This document shows positions 8,952 to 17,800 of a stretch of 53,388 bases of DNA, one piece after another. Within the stretch, counting starts at the first letter, position 1, and every line of letters begins with the position of its first letter. The DNA comes from Hyphomonadaceae bacterium (GTDB lineage: Bacteria; Pseudomonadota; Alphaproteobacteria; Caulobacterales; Aquidulcibacteraceae). The stretch spans positions 1 through 53,388 of the forward strand of contig WRPI01000009.1 of assembly GCA_009773395.1 (NCBI GenBank), written 5' to 3'. The translations under genes were made by a program, and so were the position numbers. Under the pieces are notes generated by a model that had not been told where the DNA came from, ran no database searches, and saw only the letters and a program-made list of their open reading frames with translations.

Positions 8952-10453
8952 CCCGTCAATTGCTTGAGAAAACTCTCATGGCTGGGGGCTTTGGCGACGC
9001 CATCGGCAATTGCGGCGCTTACATCGCGCAAAATATTGATGGAAAATTCAGGCGGCACAATGTTGATAATTGGGTTAGAGTTTTTAGGAATTACTTCCAT
9101 ACCTGCCAATACGCTTATCCAACTCATGGGGCGGAATAAATCGTAATAATCGGCCAATATTTTTGCTTGGCCTTTGTAAATATCCAATTTTTCACCCAAT
9201 GTATCGGGGATGTCCATGGTGGTGACATAGCGCCAAAAATCAGTGTCTTTGCGCTCCGAAACGCAATAATGCAAAATAATGAAGTCGCGGATTTCTTCGA
9301 TTTCGCGAATGCCGCGTTGGTTGAAAGCTTTGCGCAAAACTTCAAAATTTGTGGATTTCGGGAAATGGTCAAAAAATCTGAAAATATTGGCAATTACCAA
9401 ATGAATCGCGGTTGATTCCAATGGCTCCAAAAAGCCCGAAGCCAATCCAAGCGATAAACAGTTTTTGACCCATGGTTCGCGCCGCCTGCCAGCTTTGAAT
9501 TTTATGGTTCTAGGCTCTGCGATGCGTTCACCCGCAATACATTTATCAACTGTCGCCATTGCTTCGTCATCGCTCGCAAATTTGCTCGAATAAACATAGC
9601 CATTACCGACCCGATTTTGCAAAGGTATCCGCCAAGTCCAGCCCGCTTCGCGCGCCCATGAGGTTGTATATGGGGTGAGGGGGCCATTGGGCTTGGTCGG
9701 AAGCGCAATCGCCCTATCAACTGGCAAGTAATGGGTCCAATCGTCAAATTCAGATTTCAAAGTTTTTTCAATAAGCAAGCCAACAAAGCCCGAGCAATCA
9801 ATAAAGAAATCGCCTGTAATTTCGCGGCCATCTTGGAGCTTGAGTTTCTCAATCATTCCATCATTGTCGGTTTTCACATCGGTTACCCGTCCTTCGATGT
9901 GAGTGACGCCTTTTGCTTTGCCATAATCGCGCAAATATTCTGCGCCTTTGACCGCATCAAAATGATAGGCATAACTCAGCCATTCATAAACCGACTGTGT
10001 GTTCTTAACTGGCTTTTGGAACTTATTGGCGCGAGCCGCCATTGAACAAATGCTAATATTGTGAAGATCTGGAGTTTGCGGGTTTATTATTTTTTGTTGC
10101 AACCAATGTTGGTGCAAAGGTTGGTTTTCAATCATTGGCCCCAATTCACCAAACGGATGCCAATATTCGCCGCCGATTTTGTTCCAATCCTTAAAACATA
10201 TCCCCAATTTATAGGTGGCATTGGTCGCCCTTACGAAATCCGCTTCATCAATATTAAGGAAGCTTATTAAGTCCTGCATTGATGGAACCGTGGCCTCACC
10301 CACGCCAATAATGCCAATTTCGGGCGATTCAACCAATGTGATTTTATAGCCGCCGCGAGTAGTTTTGAGCAGCAGGCGTGCCAAACACGCGCCCGCAATC
10401 CAGCCCGCCGATCCGCCACCAACAATCACAAATTCCTTGATGTCCTTTGACAT
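8948..10453 (-). CDS. Tryptophan-halogenase-family flavoprotein 1
   Basis: A 501-residue FAD-dependent protein of the PF04820 family. The FAD-binding VGGGSAGW is at residues 11-18, and the halogenase signature WTWRIP (WxWxIP) at 272-277. K82 in ATYKLG aligns with the catalytic lysine (K79) of RebH/PrnA, and the second glutamate of EPLEST (E346) with their catalytic glutamate. So the residues known to be needed for halogenation are kept, although the chloride-site segment reads EST-A rather than EST-G. Known enzymes need a separate flavin reductase; none is in the window. A good ribosome site (GGAG) precedes the start. The operator at 10482-10499 overlaps its likely promoter. The substrate is unknown; free tryptophan should not be assumed. 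Confidence 0.85.
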   Translation of the reverse strand: MSKDIKEFVIVGGGSAGWIAGACLARLLLKTTRGGYKITLVESPEIGIIGVGEATVPSMQDLISFLNIDEADFVRATNATYKLGICFKDWNKIGGEYWHPFGELGPMIENQPLHQHWLQQKIINPQTPDLHNISICSMAARANKFQKPVKNTQSVYEWLSYAYHFDAVKGAEYLRDYGKAKGVTHIEGRVTDVKTDNDGMIEKLKLQDGREITGDFFIDCSGFVGLLIEKTLKSEFDDWTHYLPVDRAIALPTKPNGPLTPYTTSWAREAGWTWRIPLQNRVGNGYVYSSKFASDDEAMATVDKCIAGERIAEPRTIKFKAGRRREPWVKNCLSLGLASGFLEPLESTAIHLVIANIFRFFDHFPKSTNFEVLRKAFNQRGIREIEEIRDFIILHYCVSERKDTDFWRYVTTMDIPDTLGEKLDIYKGQAKILADYYDLFRPMSWISVLAGMEVIPKNSNPIINIVPPEFSINILRDVSAAIADGVAKAPSHESFLKQLTG

Positions 10454-10481
10454 TTACCATACTCCGAGCAATGCAGCTAAA

Positions 10482-10499
10482 AATGTAAGCGCTTACATT
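10482..10499. promoter_or_regulatory. LacI-family operator in the halogenase spacer
   Basis: A perfect 18-bp palindrome, AATGTAAGCGCTTACATT, in the divergent spacer between the two halogenase genes. The central CG step and form are typical of LacI-family operators, and it is identical to the site at 13751-13768 before the lacI-family gene. On the reverse strand it overlaps a possible -10 (TAATGT, 10495-10500) placed 17 bp from a possible -35 (TTTACG, 10518-10523) for halogenase 1. It lies 113 bp before halogenase 2. Confidence 0.82.
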
Positions 10500-10611
10500 A
10501 TTTGCTTTCCTTTGGTGCGTAAAGGGGTAAAATAAAAGAGGGGTGCGACAAAAAAACACATTGTGCATCTCAAAAATTCGATATTCTCAAGCTGAAGCCG
10601 AGGCCGATTAA

Positions 10612-12111
10612 ATGCAAAACAATAAAATCAAAAAAATAGTGATTGTTGGCGGTGGCACTGCGGGCTGGATGAGCGCTGCATTATTGTCCAAATTTTTCGC
10701 GCAACATTATGAAATTATTTTGGTCGAATCCGAAGAAATTGGCATAATTGGCGTCGGCGAAGCAACAATTCCTGCCATCAAAAACTTCAATAATTTATTG
10801 GGAATTGACGACGCCGAAATGATGAAGGCCACCCAAGGAACCTATAAATTGGGGATTGAATTTGTTAATTGGCGCAAACTTAGCCATTCGTATATTCATG
10901 GCTTTGGGCGCATCGGCCAAGATAGATTATGGCTAAGAACCCATCAGTTTTGGCTCAAAATGAATGAATTGGGCAAAGCCAAAGATTATGACAAATATTC
11001 CATCAATGTCGTGGCCGCGCGGGCAAATAAGTTCGCCCATGCCAATTGGGATAATCCCAATTCTCCAATGAAAGATATTGATCACGCTTATCATTTTGAC
11101 GCGACTTTATATTCAAAATTCTTGCGTAAAGACGCTGAGGCGCGCGGCGTCAAAAGAATTGAAGGGCGGATTGAACATGTCACACAAAACCCACAAACTG
11201 GTTTTATTAGTAAACTTACAATGCGCAGCGGCGAAGAAATCGAAGGCGATTTATTTGTCGATTGTTCGGGCCTGCATGGCCTGCTTTTGGATAAAACCTT
11301 GGGTATTGGCTATGATGATTGGTCGCATTGGCTGGTTTGCGATAGGGCGCTGGCACTAGGTTGTGAAAATGCCCCGGTTTTGAACCCCTATACCAAATCA
11401 ATTGCCCGCGAAGCGGGCTGGCAATGGCGCATTCCTTTGCAGCACCGAATTGGCAATGGGATTGTTTATTCGAGCCAATTCACGACGGATGAAAATGCCA
11501 AAACCGTGCTTTTGAATAATCTCGATGGCGCGCCAATTGGTGAACCGAGACTGGTGAAATTCACCCCCGGCAAGCGCAAAAAGACATTTGAGAAAAATGT
11601 CGTGGCAATTGGGCTTTCTTCGGGGTTTTTAGAACCATTAGAATCAACTTCTATCCATTTGATTCAAAGCGCAATTTTAAGATTGGTGGCATTGTTCCCG
11701 TCTGGTGATTTCAATCAAATTGATATTGATGAATATAATCGGCAAACTGATTTTGAATATGAAAATGTCCGTGATTTTATTATTTCGCACTATAAAATTA
11801 CCGAGCGTGACGACGCACCAATGTGGCAATATACCAAAAATATGGATATTCCCGATAGTTTACGGGCCAGAATAGAATTGTTCAAATCTTCGGCGCGGTT
11901 TTTCAAAAAAGGCGATGAAGTTTTCCTCGAAGAAAGCTGGTCGCAAGTGCTTTTGGGCCAAGGTTTGAGCGCCAAACCTGATCCTTCGGTAGATTTAATT
12001 TCGCAAACCGAAGCACAAGAATTGCTCGACGACATACAAGAAGTAATTGCCGATTGCGTAGATAAAATGCCAAATCACGCCGAATTTATTGCGAAATATT
12101 GCAAAGCTTAA
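10612..12111 (+). CDS. Tryptophan-halogenase-family flavoprotein 2
   Basis: A 499-residue paralogue of the divergent halogenase-like gene. VGGGTAGW is at residues 12-19, K79 in GTYKLG falls at the catalytic-lysine position, WQWRIP is at 270-275 and EPLEST at 341-346 (E344 at the catalytic-glutamate position). The two paralogues share long blocks such as GFLEPLEST but are clearly diverged, so this is an old duplication or two acquisitions. Proteins of this family are often found beside TonB-dependent receptors in Caulobacterales and Xanthomonas, mostly without known function. GAGG 8 bases before the ATG supports the start. The gene ends in a 4-base convergent overlap with the beta-glucosidase gene. 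Confidence 0.85.
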   Translation: MQNNKIKKIVIVGGGTAGWMSAALLSKFFAQHYEIILVESEEIGIIGVGEATIPAIKNFNNLLGIDDAEMMKATQGTYKLGIEFVNWRKLSHSYIHGFGRIGQDRLWLRTHQFWLKMNELGKAKDYDKYSINVVAARANKFAHANWDNPNSPMKDIDHAYHFDATLYSKFLRKDAEARGVKRIEGRIEHVTQNPQTGFISKLTMRSGEEIEGDLFVDCSGLHGLLLDKTLGIGYDDWSHWLVCDRALALGCENAPVLNPYTKSIAREAGWQWRIPLQHRIGNGIVYSSQFTTDENAKTVLLNNLDGAPIGEPRLVKFTPGKRKKTFEKNVVAIGLSSGFLEPLESTSIHLIQSAILRLVALFPSGDFNQIDIDEYNRQTDFEYENVRDFIISHYKITERDDAPMWQYTKNMDIPDSLRARIELFKSSARFFKKGDEVFLEESWSQVLLGQGLSAKPDPSVDLISQTEAQELLDDIQEVIADCVDKMPNHAEFIAKYCKA

Positions 12112-13514
12112 AGCGGCTCACTCAAAACTTCACCATGGGTTGCAATGACTTTGGAATAATAGCGCGCGCTATCCTTAGGGGTGCGATCCAAAGTTTCAAA
12201 ATCAACATGGACAATTCCGAAGCGTTTTGAAAAACCAAGCGACCATTCCAAATTATCCATGAATGACCAAACCATATAGCCTTGGACATTTACCCCAGCG
12301 GCAATTGCTTTATGTATTGCGCTTAAATGCCGTTGCAAATAATCAGTGCGAAGTGGGTCTCTAACCCGTCCATTGCTCGCCCGTGGCGGATCAAAAAAAG
12401 CCGCGCCATTTTCGGTGATATAAAGCGGAATATCGCCATAAGTATCTTTAACCCATTTCAAAGTGTCAAACAGCCCTTGTTCAAACACTTCCCAGCCAGT
12501 TTCGGTATAAGTTGCGCCGCGTTGTATCACCCGCGTCGCGCGCAAAGGCCATGACGGCGCTTTGTGGAATGCAACGCCGCCAACAACTTCAGTGACATCA
12601 GAATTCGCGTAGGATTCGTGCCGAGTAACCGAGCGCGTGTAATAATTCACGCCCAAAAAGTCGATTTTTTGGCGGATAAGATCATAATCTTCTTGCGCCC
12701 AAACTGGCCACGCATCGTCAAAAATATCTGTCATTTCGGCGGGATAATGACCAAGCATGGCAGGGTGCAAATATTGCTCATTCATATAAGCATGGGCGCG
12801 TTTGGTTGCCGCAATATCTTCGGCTTTGTCGCTGGCGGGGTATTTGGGTTCAATATTAACCACCAAACCAATTTCATGTTTACCGATTTGCCGATAGACT
12901 TTGACTGCGGCACCATGTGCGCGCATGATGTTGTGGCTCGCGATTGGCGCTTCATATTTATTGCGATGCCCGGGCGCCAAGGCCCCGTGCAAATAGCCGC
13001 CATCAGTAACCACCCAAGGCTCATTCAAAGTCGCCCATTTTTTAACGCGGCCATCATAAGCCTTGAAAACAACTTCGGCATATTCGGCAAACCAATTGGC
13101 GCAATCGCGATTAAGCCACCCGCCCATATCATCAAGTGCCGCTGGCATGTCCCAATGATACAGCGTGACAATTGGCTCAATGCCATTTTTCAAACATTCA
13201 TCAATTAAATCAGAATAAAATTTTACGCCCAAAGGATTGATTTCGCCAATTCCGTTCGGCAAAATCCGCGCCCATGAAAGGCTAAAGCGATAGGCTTGCA
13301 TTCCCAATTGCTTCATCAATGCGACGTCTTCGCGGAAGCGATTATAGTGGTCACAAGCGACGTGACCAGTATCGCCATTATTGACCATACCCGGAGTATT
13401 GACGAATCGATCCCAAATGCTGGCTCCCTTGCCATCTGCAAAAGGTGCGCCCTCTATTTGATATGCCGAGGTGGCACAGCCCCACAAAAACTTATCAGGA
13501 AACCTAGTCGTCAT
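12108..13514 (-). CDS. GH1 beta-glucosidase
   Basis: A 468-residue glycoside hydrolase family 1 enzyme, full length for bacterial beta-glucosidases. The N-terminal FLWGCATSAYQIEGA is complete, the acid/base glutamate is E165 in TLNEPW, the nucleophile is E368 in ITENG, and the aglycone-side WSFMDNLEW is present. No signal peptide is visible, so it should act in the cytoplasm on short glucosides brought in by the ABC importer, releasing glucose from the non-reducing end. It is transcribed divergently from the lacI-family gene across a spacer with two operator sites. AGGG about 10 bases upstream supports the start. Linkage preference cannot be read from the sequence. Confidence 0.93.
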   Translation of the reverse strand: MTTRFPDKFLWGCATSAYQIEGAPFADGKGASIWDRFVNTPGMVNNGDTGHVACDHYNRFREDVALMKQLGMQAYRFSLSWARILPNGIGEINPLGVKFYSDLIDECLKNGIEPIVTLYHWDMPAALDDMGGWLNRDCANWFAEYAEVVFKAYDGRVKKWATLNEPWVVTDGGYLHGALAPGHRNKYEAPIASHNIMRAHGAAVKVYRQIGKHEIGLVVNIEPKYPASDKAEDIAATKRAHAYMNEQYLHPAMLGHYPAEMTDIFDDAWPVWAQEDYDLIRQKIDFLGVNYYTRSVTRHESYANSDVTEVVGGVAFHKAPSWPLRATRVIQRGATYTETGWEVFEQGLFDTLKWVKDTYGDIPLYITENGAAFFDPPRASNGRVRDPLRTDYLQRHLSAIHKAIAAGVNVQGYMVWSFMDNLEWSLGFSKRFGIVHVDFETLDRTPKDSARYYSKVIATHGEVLSEPL

Positions 13515-13545
13515 TAAATTATTGCCCTTAAATGGTTTTTTATCC

Positions 13546-13590
13546 CTAGAGCGGATTCACAATTCCGATGGAATTGTGAAACCGCTCTAG
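13546..13590. repeat. 45-bp near-perfect palindrome (CTAGAGCGG type)
   Basis: Inverted repeat with arms CTAGAGCGG and TTCACAATTCC around a GAT loop, with one mismatched pair between the two arm blocks. Elements containing CTAGAGCGGTTTCAC-like palindromes are scattered through many Hyphomicrobiales genomes (recalled, not searched). In the glucosidase transcript it would form a hairpin about 30 bases before the start codon. Confidence 0.75.
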
Positions 13591-13605
13591 ATTCATTTGT
13601 TTGTC

Positions 13606-13649
13606 GCATTTCTTGTCCGAAAACCGCTTCACACTTTTCGTCGAAATGC
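13606..13649. repeat. Second imperfect palindrome of a composite repeat
   Basis: GCATTTC (13606-13612) pairs with GAAATGC (13643-13649), with an inner partial pairing CGAAAA / TTTTCG. Together with the palindrome at 13546-13590 the arrangement (CTAGAGCGG palindrome, then CGCATTT..CCGAAAACCG..CACACTTTTCG) recalls composite intergenic repeats of Hyphomicrobiales. Confidence 0.55.
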
Positions 13650-13695
13650 TCCAATTGCAGCATTTTAGCGTTTTGTCAAAGTGAAAACATGTAAT

Positions 13696-13713
13696 TATGT
13701 AAACGCTTACATT
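13696..13713. promoter_or_regulatory. LacI-family operator, imperfect copy
   Basis: TATGTAAACGCTTACATT, differing from the perfect 18-bp operator at two positions. It overlaps the reverse-strand -10 candidate of the GH1 gene (TACATA, 13696-13701). Its centre is 55 bp from that of the perfect site at 13751-13768. Confidence 0.72.
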
Positions 13714-13746
13714 TTGCTTGACAAGCATAAATATTGCGAATAGTCA
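13696..13746. promoter_or_regulatory. Divergent promoters sharing a -35 region
   Basis: TTGACA (13718-13723) on the + strand lies 17 bp from TAGTCA (13741-13746), a weak -10 for the lacI-family gene. On the reverse strand TTGTCA (13719-13724) lies 17 bp from TACATA (13696-13701), with CATAAT two bases further on, for the GH1 gene. The -35 boxes overlap, so the two promoters fire back to back. The -10 boxes match the consensus poorly, so this is a proposal. Confidence 0.5.
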
Positions 13747-13750
13747 TGTA

Positions 13751-13768
13751 AATGTAAGCGCTTACATT
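13751..13768. promoter_or_regulatory. LacI-family operator, perfect copy
   Basis: AATGTAAGCGCTTACATT, identical to the site at 10482-10499. It lies just downstream of the proposed -10 of the lacI-family gene and 38 bases before its ATG, a position suited to autorepression. Confidence 0.82.
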
Positions 13769-13805
13769 TTGGGAAAATCATTTCAAAACAGCGCAAAGGG
13801 GTGAA

Positions 13806-14810
13806 ATGCGCGGAGCAACATTAAAAGATGTGGCTAAGGCGGCGGATGTGTCAATCGCATCGGCATCGCGCGCTATTAATGGCCTCGATAATGTCAAAGA
13901 AGATTTGCGCCGCAGGGTTTTAGAAGCGGCATCAAAACTGCGTTATGTGCCGCATGGTGGTGCGCGCTCACTCGCTACTAACCGCACCAATACCATCGGC
14001 GTGATTCTGCCTGATATTTACGGTGAGTTCTTTTCGGAAATAATTCGCGGTATCGATTTTGCGGCTCGGGCGCGTGGTTTGCATATTTTGGTTTCAGGCT
14101 CACACGGTGATTTGCAAGAAGCAGTTTCGGCGGTTCGTGCCATGGTGGGCCGCGTCGATGGCATTTTAGTGATGTCACCATTTGTTGATAGCCAAGATTT
14201 GGTGGCGGTTCTGCCGCTTAATTTGCCACTGGTTACAATTTCAAGCAGCATTGGTGATGAATTCAATGGCGCGATTTCGATTGATAATTATGGCGGCGGC
14301 CAAATTGCGGCTGGGCATTTAATCGAAATTGGTTGCAAGAATATTGGCCATGTTTGTGGGCCGACAAGCAATTTTGAAGCCTGTGAGCGTAAACGCGGCT
14401 TTTTTGACCGCGCCTCCGACGCTGGCCTTGAAGTGCCAAATATTTTTGAGGGCGATTTCAGCGAGGAGTCGGGATACCAAGCTGGGATTTATTTCGCCAA
14501 AGCGAAAAATCGCCCCGATGGGATTTTTGTCGCCAATGATATGATGGCGGTCGGTTGTTTAATGGCGCTGGCGGACCAAGGCGTCAATGTGCCGAACGAT
14601 ATCGCAATAATTGGTTTTGATGACATTCCAATAGCAAGATTTACCGCGCCAACTCTAACGACACTAAATGTCGGTGTCTATGAAATCGGGACCAGAAGCC
14701 TCGATTTATTGGCGAATGGTATAGAAAATGACGATGGCACAATTGGGCCGGGATTCAAAATTGAGCCGGAATTGGTGGCTCGAAAATCGACAGCAAAGGG
14801 CGCAAATTAA
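13806..14810 (+). CDS. LacI-family transcriptional regulator
   Basis: A 334-residue repressor. The N-terminal helix-turn-helix and hinge helix TLKDVAKAADVSIASASRAI to KLRYVPHGGARSLATNRT occupy residues 5-60, followed by a periplasmic-binding-protein-like effector domain with TIGVILPDIYGEFFSEI and the VANDMMAVGCLMALADQG and IAIIGFDDIP segments. It should bind the 18-bp palindromes at 10482, 13696 and 13751 and be released by a sugar or oligosaccharide. GGGGTG just before the ATG is a good ribosome site. It is 47 bases ahead of the TonB-dependent receptor on the same strand, so the two are probably co-transcribed. The effector is unknown. Confidence 0.93.
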   Translation: MRGATLKDVAKAADVSIASASRAINGLDNVKEDLRRRVLEAASKLRYVPHGGARSLATNRTNTIGVILPDIYGEFFSEIIRGIDFAARARGLHILVSGSHGDLQEAVSAVRAMVGRVDGILVMSPFVDSQDLVAVLPLNLPLVTISSSIGDEFNGAISIDNYGGGQIAAGHLIEIGCKNIGHVCGPTSNFEACERKRGFFDRASDAGLEVPNIFEGDFSEESGYQAGIYFAKAKNRPDGIFVANDMMAVGCLMALADQGVNVPNDIAIIGFDDIPIARFTAPTLTTLNVGVYEIGTRSLDLLANGIENDDGTIGPGFKIEPELVARKSTAKGAN

Positions 14811-14857
14811 GCACCCAATAAAAAAATGTGAAGTTAAGTTATACGGGAGGAAAGAAA

Positions 14858-17791
14858 ATGAGTAATAGATTAAGGCAAACTGGGTGGCGAAATGGCGTTT
14901 CCGCAGTTGCATTGAGTGCGGCCTTCGGGGCGGTTGTGTTGATTGCAACGCCGACAATGGCCGCAGAGTCAAACGCGATTTTGCGCGGGCATTTAACGTC
15001 GTCGCAAGCTGGAACTAAAGTCACTTTGGTTGATGCCAGCAGTGGCGCGCGGGTAACTGCCGATGTGCAAGCAAATGGTGATTATACTGTTGTCGGTCTA
15101 AGGCCGGGCACTTATCAGGTTTCATTTAGAACGCCTGATGGCAAAGTCCTTCGCCAAGACATAACATTGTCAGTTGGTGAAACCGCCGAACTTGACGCCG
15201 ATCTTGCCAATGCATCAAACGAAGTTGTGGTTGTTGGTCGCCGCCGCGAAGTTAGAACTTCGGAAGTCGCAACCAACGTAACCAGAGCGCAAATTGCTGC
15301 TTTGCCGCAAAACGGCCGCAACTTTTTGAACTTTGCGGCTTTGGCGCCAGGGGTTTCGGTTTCAAACGACCCTGAGCGCAAAACATTCCAAGCTGGTGCT
15401 TTGGGTGCAAATTCTGTCAATTTGTTTATTGACGGTGTGAGCCAAAAAAACCAAGTGCTTCAAGGTGGTGTCGCTGGTCAAGACGCGAGTCGTGGTAACC
15501 CATTCCCGCAAGGCGCAATTCAGGAGTATAAGGTTTCAACCCAAAACTTCAAAGCTGAATATGAGCAATCGGCTTCGGCTATTATTACTTCAATCACGCG
15601 TTCAGGTTCCAATGAATTTCATGGTGAAGTTTTTGGAACTTATCAGTCCAAAGGCATGATTGGTGCGCCACATTTTTCTCGGCATTTACCAAAACCAGAC
15701 TATAAAAATGTGGAACTTGGCATTGTCGTTGAAGGGCCAATTATTCAAGACAGATTATTTTATTTGTTCACATATGAAGCCCGCCGCGATACCCGCCCGA
15801 CCGATTCAGTATTGATGCCGAATGCAGCAACTTTGGGCGGCAATTCTGCTTTAGCAACTGCTTTGGCTGGTGCCTATAATGGCTCCTTTGCTAAAGACTT
15901 CAGCCAAGACATGTATTTTGGCAAATTGACTTTCTATGCCAGTGATGCCGATACTCTTGAATTATCATTCATAAATCGGGTTGAGGATGATGTTCGCGGT
16001 TTCGGCGGCACAACTGCTCGTGGCCGTGGCAATACTTTGGATCAATATGTTCGTGGCGGTAATGTTCAATGGAAGCACCGCGATGGCAATTATTTGAACG
16101 AATTGGCGCTCGAATATCAATCTGCACACTGGTTTAACTCGCCACTAACTGATGCACCCGGTATTACGCTTTTGGGCAATCCAAATGACTTTAATAGCGG
16201 TGTAGCAAGATTTGGTGGGCTGCCATATGCGCAAGAAAAAGCCCAAGATTCCTGGACTTTGAGGGATAGTTTGACCATTTCAAATATTGATTGGCATGGC
16301 AGCCACATTGTGAAATTGGGCTTCAAATATGCGCAATATGATTATGTTGCATCGGAGTCCATCCCGACAGCAAACCCTGAGTTCTTCTATAATGCTGCAA
16401 CTTATGTGTTTGGCGGTGCCAATAACGTGCCATTGCAAGCAAGAGTTTTGGACGGAAATCCAGAAATCAGTGACGGCAACACTCAAATCGGATTGTTCAT
16501 TCAAGACGATTGGACAGTTAATGAGCATTTGACACTAAATCTTGGTTTGCGTTGGGATTATGAATCTAACCAGATGAATAATGACTTCGTAACTCCGGCA
16601 GATATTGTCACGGCAATTCGGGCGCATGTTGGGTTTAACCGCGCATGGAATGTCAATGATTATATTTCAACTGGCTCCAACCGTGACCCGTTCTTAGGTG
16701 CGTTCCAACCGCGTTTTGGCTTCTCTTATGATGTCAATGCCGACAGAAATACCGTAGTCTTCGGTGGTTATGGTCGTTATTATGACCGCAACATCTATGA
16801 TTCGGCGCAATTGGAGCAACGTCGTGCCACATTGCATAATGCGCAAATCAATTTCCCTGGCAATGCGCCTTGGAACGCATCTTATTTTACCGACCCATCT
16901 CAACTCGTTCCTTTAGCAAGGGCGTTGGGGCTAAAAGGTGAAATCATCCTTCTCAATAATAATGTGAAAGTTCCTTATTCGGATCAGTTCAACTTCGGTG
17001 TGCGTCAGCGTTTTGGCTCAATCCAAACATCGGTCACTTTGGCGCATACTCAAAGCCATGACTTGTTCAATTATGTCTTGGGTAATCGCCAAGCTGATGG
17101 AACTTGGGGCAATGCTTGGGACGGAACTCATGGTGGGCAATATCTAACCCAACCTTGGGGTGATGGTGTTCCAGGTTATGGCAATTTGATTGTTTCGGTT
17201 TCCGAGCGTCAGGCTCGCAATACTTCAATTTATTTGACTGCCGAAAAACCATATACGCGCGAGTCGCATTATGGTTGGTATGCCAAATTGGATTTGAATA
17301 ATGCCGAAATGACTGGTCATAATGATCAATTCTTGTTCGACCAAGCATTGCCAAGTTCAGCAGGCTTCCACCATGCTGAAGGCGTTGATAAATGGCGCTT
17401 TGTTGGTTCGGGGATTATTGACGGCCCATGGAACACGCAATTGGGCGGGATTTTGACTTTGGCTTCGGGTGCACCATTTGGCGGCTTTACCGACCGTGGT
17501 GTCAACGGATCGCCAGCAGCGACTTTGATTGATGGGCTTTATTTCCCGCGCGATCAAATTGCCTTCAAACAACTTGATTTGAAATTGACCAAGGAATTTG
17601 CATTCCCCAATGGCAATGCTTTGATTGTTGAAGGCCAAGTCTATAACGCCTTTGATTGGGTCAATCGAACTTATGGCCCGTGGACAAGTGGTTTTGCAAA
17701 TGCCGCAAATCCAATTCCGACAAGGCAAGGTGAAAACAACACTCAAGGCCCATCACGTTCATACCAAGTCGGTTTGAAATATAAGTGGTAG
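14858..17791 (+). CDS. Oar-type TonB-dependent receptor with N-terminal carboxypeptidase-regulatory-like domain
   Basis: A 977-residue outer-membrane receptor. A signal peptide ends near residue 36 (ATPTMAAES); a small beta-sandwich carboxypeptidase-regulatory-like domain covers about 42-116 (GDYTVVGLRPGTYQVSFRTP); a TonB box EVVVVGRR is at 122-129; then come a plug (about 130-250, NLFIDGVSQ) and a beta-barrel ending in the aromatic residue W (YQVGLKYKW). GGGAGG at 14845-14850 fixes the ATG at 14858. It should import a ligand too large for porins, here probably a glucan oligosaccharide given the neighbouring lacI, GH and ABC genes. A strong terminator follows. Confidence 0.9.
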   Translation: MSNRLRQTGWRNGVSAVALSAAFGAVVLIATPTMAAESNAILRGHLTSSQAGTKVTLVDASSGARVTADVQANGDYTVVGLRPGTYQVSFRTPDGKVLRQDITLSVGETAELDADLANASNEVVVVGRRREVRTSEVATNVTRAQIAALPQNGRNFLNFAALAPGVSVSNDPERKTFQAGALGANSVNLFIDGVSQKNQVLQGGVAGQDASRGNPFPQGAIQEYKVSTQNFKAEYEQSASAIITSITRSGSNEFHGEVFGTYQSKGMIGAPHFSRHLPKPDYKNVELGIVVEGPIIQDRLFYLFTYEARRDTRPTDSVLMPNAATLGGNSALATALAGAYNGSFAKDFSQDMYFGKLTFYASDADTLELSFINRVEDDVRGFGGTTARGRGNTLDQYVRGGNVQWKHRDGNYLNELALEYQSAHWFNSPLTDAPGITLLGNPNDFNSGVARFGGLPYAQEKAQDSWTLRDSLTISNIDWHGSHIVKLGFKYAQYDYVASESIPTANPEFFYNAATYVFGGANNVPLQARVLDGNPEISDGNTQIGLFIQDDWTVNEHLTLNLGLRWDYESNQMNNDFVTPADIVTAIRAHVGFNRAWNVNDYISTGSNRDPFLGAFQPRFGFSYDVNADRNTVVFGGYGRYYDRNIYDSAQLEQRRATLHNAQINFPGNAPWNASYFTDPSQLVPLARALGLKGEIILLNNNVKVPYSDQFNFGVRQRFGSIQTSVTLAHTQSHDLFNYVLGNRQADGTWGNAWDGTHGGQYLTQPWGDGVPGYGNLIVSVSERQARNTSIYLTAEKPYTRESHYGWYAKLDLNNAEMTGHNDQFLFDQALPSSAGFHHAEGVDKWRFVGSGIIDGPWNTQLGGILTLASGAPFGGFTDRGVNGSPAATLIDGLYFPRDQIAFKQLDLKLTKEFAFPNGNALIVEGQVYNAFDWVNRTYGPWTSGFANAANPIPTRQGENNTQGPSRSYQVGLKYKW

Positions 17792-17800
17792 ATTTCCCCT

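Noticed and set aside
8948-12111. Halogenated secondary-metabolite cluster
   Set aside because: No flavin reductase, NRPS, PKS, amino-acid oxidase or export gene accompanies the halogenase-like genes; the neighbours are carbohydrate genes.
12564-13208. + strand frame of 214 codons opposite the GH1 gene
   Set aside because: The GH1 gene has both catalytic motifs and full length; the opposite frame has none.
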